From JAWXCB01 sp034440455 (lineage in GTDB: Bacteria > Bacteroidota > Bacteroidia > Chitinophagales > CAIOSU01): a DNA stretch of 64,000 nucleotides. Position numbers and translations under genes: made by a program. This document shows positions 60,458 to 64,000 of this stretch, one piece after another. Below the pieces are notes generated by a model. That model was not told the origin of the DNA, ran no database searches, and saw nothing but the letters and a program-made list of their open reading frames with translations. The number at the start of each line of letters is the position of its first letter. Within the stretch, counting starts at the first letter, position 1. The stretch is taken from assembly GCA_034440455.1 (NCBI GenBank), contig JAWXCB010000051.1, positions 1 through 64,000 on the forward strand, given 5' to 3'.

Positions 60458-60808
60458 TTATTTATTTCTGTTTTTAATGGAAACTTTCACGGCATACTCC
60501 AATTCTTTCCACGTAGCGTCCAACTCGTTGAGAAATTTTTTTCCAAGCGGAGTGAGCTTGTAATATTTGCGCGGTGGTCCAGAATTGCTTTCTTGCCAGG
60601 CGTAGCTCAACATGCCTGCATTTTTCAGGCGCGTGAGCAGCGGGTACAGCGTGCCTTCCACCACCAGCAGCTTTGCTTCTTTCAACACTGCAAGAATATC
60701 AGAGGCGTAAACTTCTTCTTCCCCCGCGATGGTGGAAAGGATGCAGTATTCCAAAATGCCCTTGCGCATCTGCACCTTTGTGTTATCAAGATTAAGTGTG
60801 ACGTCCAT
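60458..60808 (-). CDS. PadR-family transcriptional repressor
   Basis: About 116 residues. The frame opens at 60835, but that start lies in the -7 box; MDVTLNLDNTKVQMRKG at 60808 follows it and matches family starts. The winged helix-turn-helix is clear (GILEYCILSTIAGEEEVYASDILAVL, GTLYPLLTRLKNAGMLSYAW, RKYYKLTPLGKKFL), and the short C-terminal dimerisation helix is present. PadR proteins repress membrane-stress or efflux genes until a ligand binds. A palindrome over its own promoter suggests autoregulation of the padR-pspC unit. Confidence 0.92.
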   Translation of the reverse strand: MDVTLNLDNTKVQMRKGILEYCILSTIAGEEEVYASDILAVLKEAKLLVVEGTLYPLLTRLKNAGMLSYAWQESNSGPPRKYYKLTPLGKKFLNELDATWKELEYAVKVSIKNRNK

Positions 60809-60832
60809 TGTGTTGTGTGCTACTTGTTGTGG

Positions 60833-60875
60833 CAAAGATATGGTTAAAAGACAGTACTATGCAAGGCATAGTACT
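60833..60875 (-). promoter_or_regulatory. Promoter and PadR operator of the padR-pspC operon
   Basis: On the minus strand TTG (60864-60862) and TATCTTTG (60840-60833), 21 nt apart, resemble the Bacteroidota -33/-7 promoter. A perfect 10-bp inverted repeat, AGTACTATGC (60853-60862) and GCATAGTACT (60866-60875), covers the -33 box. It has the ATG...CAT core typical of PadR operators. Confidence 0.65.
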
Positions 60876-61141
60876 AATAAAATTCAAAATTTCTTCTAGC
60901 GCATTGATTTTCAGGGAGAAAAAATTTTGGGAGTACCCGGTAGGTTGGGAGATTTTTTTGAAAAGGGGAGTGAGATGGCGCGTACTTCTCTCATTTCTTT
61001 ATCGCTTTCATCGGTAGCGCCCGTTGAAGAAAGCTATTTGTATCTGAACATTTGACAGAACGAGAAGCGAAAATTATGCACCAAACCAGCAGCATTTGTT
61101 TCCATCACCCACCAAGAATTCCCTACCTTTGAACCCGCAAA
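60876..61141. promoter_or_regulatory. Intergenic region with candidate -7 element for scpA
   Basis: This 266-bp stretch lies between the divergent padR and scpA genes. No gene or hairpin repeat is seen. TACCTTTG (61124-61131) fits TAnnTTTG 10 bases before the scpA ATG. The nearest TTTG (61095-61098) is 25 bases upstream, slightly too far for a consensus promoter. Confidence 0.35.
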
Positions 61142-61882
61142 ATGAACGCAAATACTTACGAGATAAAGCTGCCGCAATTTGAAGGTCCGTTTGACCTGCT
61201 GTTGTTTTTCATCGAGCGCGATGAGCTGGATGTGTATGATATTCCGATTAGAAAAATCACGGATGATTTTCTTACGTACCTGCAGCAGGCGGAGGCGATG
61301 AACATTGAACTGGCGAGCGAATTCATTTTGGTTGCCGCCACGCTGATGCGCATCAAAGCGAAGCTGCTGCTGCCGCGCAAAGACCTTGACGAGCAGGGCA
61401 ACGAAATTGACCCGCGTGAAGAACTGGTGCAAAAGCTGCTGGAATACAAGCAGTTTAAAGAGGTGATTGATGAGATGCAGACGATGGAGGAGGAGCGGAT
61501 GAAGATTTTTTCGCGCGGCAACATTCAGCGCGATCTTATTCAACTGAGCGAGGTGAGCGGCAACGATGCGGAGCTGCATTCGCTGACGTTGTTCAAGCTG
61601 TTCAATGCGTTTAGCGGTGTGCTGAAGCGGCTGGAAGATTCGAGCAACAAGGTGCACCATACGGTGGTGAAATTTCCTTACACGATTGAGGCAACGAAAG
61701 AGCGCCTGCTGACAACGCTCAGCAAGGAGGATTACAACTCGTTTGATTCGGTGTTCAGCCATTGCGAAAACCGCATCCACGCCATTTTCAATTTCCTGTC
61801 GCTGCTGGAACTGATTCAGCAGAGTCTCATTGAACTAAAGCTCGGTGACGGAATGAATAATTTCTGGCTGAAGCTGAACTGA
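61142..61882 (+). CDS. scpA: Segregation and condensation protein A (kleisin)
   Basis: This 246-residue kleisin bridges the SMC ATPase heads in the bacterial condensin complex. The N-terminal segment YEIKLPQFEGPFDLLLFFIERDELDVYDIPI is diagnostic. The acidic, helical middle (LLLPRKDLDEQGNEIDPREELVQKLLEYKQFKEV) and a C-terminal winged helix (about 175-246, FLSLLELIQQSLIELKL) follow. Length matches the family. scpB and smc are not in the window. Confidence 0.95.
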   Translation: MNANTYEIKLPQFEGPFDLLLFFIERDELDVYDIPIRKITDDFLTYLQQAEAMNIELASEFILVAATLMRIKAKLLLPRKDLDEQGNEIDPREELVQKLLEYKQFKEVIDEMQTMEEERMKIFSRGNIQRDLIQLSEVSGNDAELHSLTLFKLFNAFSGVLKRLEDSSNKVHHTVVKFPYTIEATKERLLTTLSKEDYNSFDSVFSHCENRIHAIFNFLSLLELIQQSLIELKLGDGMNNFWLKLN

Positions 61883-61885
61883 TTT

Positions 61886-61959
61886 TGACCTGCCGGATTC
61901 ATTCCGGCATCCCCTGATTTATATTTACATGCGGATGGCGAAACGAGTCCGCCATGACA
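61886..61959. repeat. TGTCAT...ATGACA two-hairpin element (copy C)
   Basis: This 74-bp unit has the left hairpin GCCGG-attcatt-CCGGC identical to copy A (30093). Its right hairpin, ATGGCG-aaacgagtc-CGCCAT, has stem bases different from copy A on both sides, i.e. compensatory changes. It ends ATGACA and directly precedes the DUF4126 gene. Confidence 0.8.
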
Positions 61960-61974
61960 GAAAAAATATTTACA

Positions 61975-62553
61975 ATGGAATTTTTTAGCGAATATCTGAT
62001 TCCCATTTTTCTCGGAATCGGGTTGAGCGCTGCGTGCGGGCTGCGGGTGTTTCTGCCGGTATTCGCGTTGTCGTTGGTTTCTTATTTCGGAAATTTCACG
62101 CTGTCGGAAAATTTCCATTGGCTTGCCACACTGCCTGCGGTCATTGCCTTCGGTGCAGCAACCGTTCTTGAAATCATTGCTTATTATATTCCCTGGCTCG
62201 ACCACTTGCTTGATTCGGTCACGATTCCTTCATCAATCGCGGGCGGCACAATGTTGCTGGCTTCTGTGAATCCTGAATTAGAACCTTTAATCAAATGGAC
62301 ATTGGCGCTCATCGCGGGCGGTGGCACTGCGGGCATCATCAGCGTGGGAACGGCAATGACGCGGTTGAAATCAACGGCAATGAGTGGTGGTGCGACAAAC
62401 TTTATCATCGCTACGATTGAGAATGCAGGCTCGTTGTTTTTGACAATCGTTGCGTTCTTAATTCCCGTGATTGCGGTAATTATCGTGGCGGGATTTCTTT
62501 ACTTCTGTGTGCTGCTTATCCGAAAGGTGAAGCGCACGGTGGCGGGGAGTTGA
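61975..62553 (+). CDS. DUF4126-family membrane protein
   Basis: About 192 residues from MEFFSEYLIPIFLG; an ATG seven codons upstream belongs to the repeat at 61886-61959. Four to five hydrophobic helices are visible (LIPIFLGIGLSAACGLRVFLPVFALSL, WLATLPAVIAFGAATVLEIIAYYI, WTLALIAGGGTAGIISVGTAM, FLTIVAFLIPVIAVIIVAGFLYF). The AACGLRVFLP and DSVTIPSSIAGG motifs are typical of DUF4126. It is an inner-membrane protein of unknown function and stands alone. Confidence 0.85.
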   Translation: MEFFSEYLIPIFLGIGLSAACGLRVFLPVFALSLVSYFGNFTLSENFHWLATLPAVIAFGAATVLEIIAYYIPWLDHLLDSVTIPSSIAGGTMLLASVNPELEPLIKWTLALIAGGGTAGIISVGTAMTRLKSTAMSGGATNFIIATIENAGSLFLTIVAFLIPVIAVIIVAGFLYFCVLLIRKVKRTVAGS

Positions 62554-62561
62554 AGGCGGGA

Positions 62562-62816
62562 CTATTCTTCTACCGAAGAGTTTTTGATTTTACTTTTGAT
62601 TTCTTCAATCATAGCAGGGTTAATTTCTTTTCGCGCAAGCCTGTTGCTTAAAAACTGTTTGAATGTTTTCTCCACATGATAGTGCTCAAGACACCAGGAA
62701 CATCGGTTCAGTTCATCAAGAAACTCTTTTTCTTCTGGCGTGGTCAATTCTCCATCCAATGCGAGAAACATGCGGGAAACTACCTCAGAGCAGTCGTGGG
62801 GTTTATTCGAATCCAT
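62562..62816 (-). CDS. Zinc-binding anti-sigma factor (short, soluble)
   Basis: About 84 residues from MDSNKPHDCSEVV; the upstream frame to 62861 overlaps the sigma gene and is less likely. Potential zinc ligands are H7, C9, C39, C42 and H45/H47 (RCSWCLEHYH), resembling the ZAS family (H-x3-C-x2-C). Small cytosolic anti-sigma factors of this kind are typically redox-sensitive. It begins 7 bp after the stop of the ECF sigma gene and very likely binds its product. Confidence 0.8.
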   Translation of the reverse strand: MDSNKPHDCSEVVSRMFLALDGELTTPEEKEFLDELNRCSWCLEHYHVEKTFKQFLSNRLARKEINPAMIEEIKSKIKNSSVEE

Positions 62817-62823
62817 AACCGGG

Positions 62824-63405
62824 TTATTTTTCTTCTGTTTTGTACCCCTGCGACTTTGCATAGCGCGACAACATCACTTTCATCATCTCTCTTGCGCGGT
62901 GCAAACGTGAACGCACTGTTCCAATTGGGATGTCAATAATCTTTGCAATCTCTTCATAGGTGAACCCTTCAATATCACATAATAAAATTACCGTTCTGAA
63001 ATCAACCGGAAGAGAATTTATCGCCCGCGTCACTTCATCGCCAATCATACCTTGAAAAATCTCCTGCCGCAGGTCAACTGCTCCACCCGGGCTGGCATCT
63101 TCCAAGTCCTGATAGGCAACTATATCTTCATAGTCAACCTTGTGGGGTTGCTTCGCTTTCTTCCGGTATTCATTGATGAACCCATTTTTCAGAATCTTGA
63201 ACAACCATGCCTTCGCATTCGTTCCCTGTTCGTAAGAATCTATGAAACGATATGCCTTCATGTAGGTTTCCTGCACGAGGTCGTTCGAGTCTTCCTCATT
63301 GTAAGTGAGGTGATAAGCAAAGTTGTAGAGCGAACTGATGAGCGGCATAAATTCGCGCTCAAACAACTCGTCACGCTGCTTTTTGATGTCTGATGGATTA
63401 CTCAC
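62824..63405 (-). CDS. ECF-type RNA polymerase sigma factor
   Basis: About 193 residues; GTG starts at 63411 and 63405 are both possible, and the second (MSNPSDIKKQRD) is chosen. Region 2 spans about 20-90 (FEREFMPLISSLYNFAYHLT, NDLVQETYMKAYRFIDSY, KAWLFKILKNGFINEYR). Region 4 spans about 130-185 (INSLPVDFRTVILLCDIEGFTYEEIAKIIDIPIGTVRSRLHRAR), with a classic helix-turn-helix. Together with the zinc anti-sigma factor this resembles oxidative-stress sigma/anti-sigma pairs (SigR-RsrA type). The target regulon is unknown. Confidence 0.93.
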   Translation of the reverse strand: MSNPSDIKKQRDELFEREFMPLISSLYNFAYHLTYNEEDSNDLVQETYMKAYRFIDSYEQGTNAKAWLFKILKNGFINEYRKKAKQPHKVDYEDIVAYQDLEDASPGGAVDLRQEIFQGMIGDEVTRAINSLPVDFRTVILLCDIEGFTYEEIAKIIDIPIGTVRSRLHRAREMMKVMLSRYAKSQGYKTEEK

Positions 63406-63410
63406 GCGCA

Positions 63411-63418
63411 CAAATATA
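63411..63418 (-). promoter_or_regulatory. Candidate -7 promoter element for the sigma/anti-sigma pair
   Basis: On the minus strand TATATTTG fits TAnnTTTG directly before the GTG start codons of the sigma gene, which implies an almost leaderless message. No -33 box is evident. Confidence 0.3.
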
Positions 63419-63507
63419 TAATTTTAGGTTTCGGAATTGAAGAACATTGCCAAATCTCATGCCTGCAATAAACACGAACAAGATGTCATTTAAACGAAAC
63501 AGCCCTA

Positions 63508-64000
63508 ATGAATATTGGTTTTGACGCAAAGCGGGCTTTCAACAACCTTACGGGGCTGGGCAATTACAGCAGAACGCTGATTGCGGGATTGGCAGAGCAT
63601 TTTCCCGATAACAGGTATGTCCTTTTTACCCCGTCAATTCGTCTGCATTCTTTTGAAAACCGACAAAACATTTCAATAGTGAAGCCGGAAGGATTGCACC
63701 GACATCTGAAATGGTACTGGCGTTCGTTTTTTCTTCCTGCGGAGCAAAAGAAAGCCGGTTTGCACATTTATCACGGGTTGAGCAACGAACTTCCATTTGG
63801 CAAATCATCTGAAACAGTGAAGCAGGTCGTGACCATCCATGATTTAATCTTTTTGAAATACCCGCAATACTATTCTTTTATTGACCGCAAGATTTATGAA
63901 ACCAAAGTGCGGCATAGTTGCGAGGCTGCGGATAAAATCATCGCCATCAGCGAGCAGACAAAGCGTGACATCATTGAGTGGCTTCCTGCTCTTGAAAATA
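63508..64000 (+). CDS. Glycosyltransferase of the GT4 type (partial, C-terminus outside window)
   Basis: The frame starts at ATG 63508 and is open for 164 codons to the window edge. It begins MNIGFDAKRAFNNLTGLGNYSRTL, typical of GT4/GT1-family glycosyltransferases that take a sugar from a nucleotide donor. HIYHGLSNELP, VVTIHDLIFLKYPQYY and AADKIIAISEQTKRDIIEW are the conserved N-terminal Rossmann-domain motifs. The donor-binding C-terminal half is missing. I infer a role in cell-surface polysaccharide synthesis; neighbouring genes lie beyond the window. Confidence 0.88.
   Translation, partial: MNIGFDAKRAFNNLTGLGNYSRTLIAGLAEHFPDNRYVLFTPSIRLHSFENRQNISIVKPEGLHRHLKWYWRSFFLPAEQKKAGLHIYHGLSNELPFGKSSETVKQVVTIHDLIFLKYPQYYSFIDRKIYETKVRHSCEAADKIIAISEQTKRDIIEWLPALEN

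Noticed and set aside
1..64000. rRNA, tRNA, CRISPR array, prophage or replication origin
   Set aside because: No tRNA cloverleaf, rRNA core sequence, short regularly spaced identical repeats, phage structural genes or DnaA-box cluster was recognised on either strand; a covariance-model scan would be needed to exclude small RNAs.

Overview
The window looks like chromosomal DNA of a member of the Bacteroidota (Bacteroidetes), probably an uncultured Chitinophagales- or Sphingobacteriales-like lineage. The evidence is a full-length sprA next to ruvA, two secreted proteins with C-terminal type IX secretion (T9SS) sorting domains, a flavobacterial-type geranylgeranylglyceryl-phosphate synthase homologue, PspC/head-GIN and WG-repeat proteins, and repeated TAnnTTTG (-7) promoter elements just upstream of start codons. 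I see no rRNA or tRNA gene, CRISPR array, prophage or plasmid backbone. The only transposase is a REP-associated tyrosine transposase (RAYT).

Layout. 1-3 kb: an FG-GAP/VCBS surface protein cut by the window edge, and a zinc alcohol dehydrogenase. 3.2-10.1 kb: a minus-strand drug-efflux operon (TetR regulator, TolC-like channel, membrane-fusion lipoprotein, RND pump) with an operator/promoter in front and inverted-repeat elements at its junctions. 10.1-10.8 kb: the RAYT with three REP-like palindromes. 10.8-17.6 kb: rlmN, a T9SS cargo protein, an Nfu-type Fe-S protein, a WG-repeat lipoprotein-like secreted protein and a small beta-barrel. 17.6-25.3 kb: an AlbA_2/ATPase regulator, polA, a lipoprotein, an amino-acid permease, a T9SS-cargo remnant and a small membrane protein. 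25.4-30.1 kb: the two halves of a split transketolase, separated by two tandem secreted vWA proteins. 30.2-31.8 kb: an ECF sigma operon. 31.8-37 kb: a T9SS esterase, an LpxD-like acyltransferase and gcvT. 36.9-40.1 kb: a minus-strand operon of a GGGPS homologue, rsgA, dtd, a membrane protein and a MazG-like enzyme. 40.3-49 kb: a DUF2314 protein, ruvA and the 7.4-kb sprA. 49-56.3 kb: a membrane patatin, a beta-helix lipoprotein, comF-like, radA and an OmpA-like lipoprotein. 56.3-58.1 kb: tatC, a four-helix-bundle protein and rpiB. 58.2-60.8 kb: a PadR/PspC operon. 61.1-64 kb: scpA, a DUF4126 protein, a second ECF sigma/zinc anti-sigma pair and a truncated glycosyltransferase.

How the parts fit. 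SprA forms the outer-membrane conduit of the T9SS, and the two CTD proteins (11.9-14.2 kb and 31.8-34.5 kb) are expected clients of it. The rest is mainly housekeeping (DNA repair, translation quality control, carbon metabolism) and envelope stress control.

The most unusual aspects are these. (1) DNA polymerase I appears to have lost its 3'-5' proofreading residues, and its degenerate exonuclease domain carries an in-frame copy of a dispersed intergenic repeat. (2) The RAYT gene has a REP-like hairpin inside its own reading frame as well as one on each side. (3) At least eight families of short inverted-repeat elements fill the intergenic space, and one supplies the C-terminal tail of a protein. 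(4) Two vWA genes sit between the halves of transketolase. All family assignments were made by reading motifs; no database search or alignment program was run.
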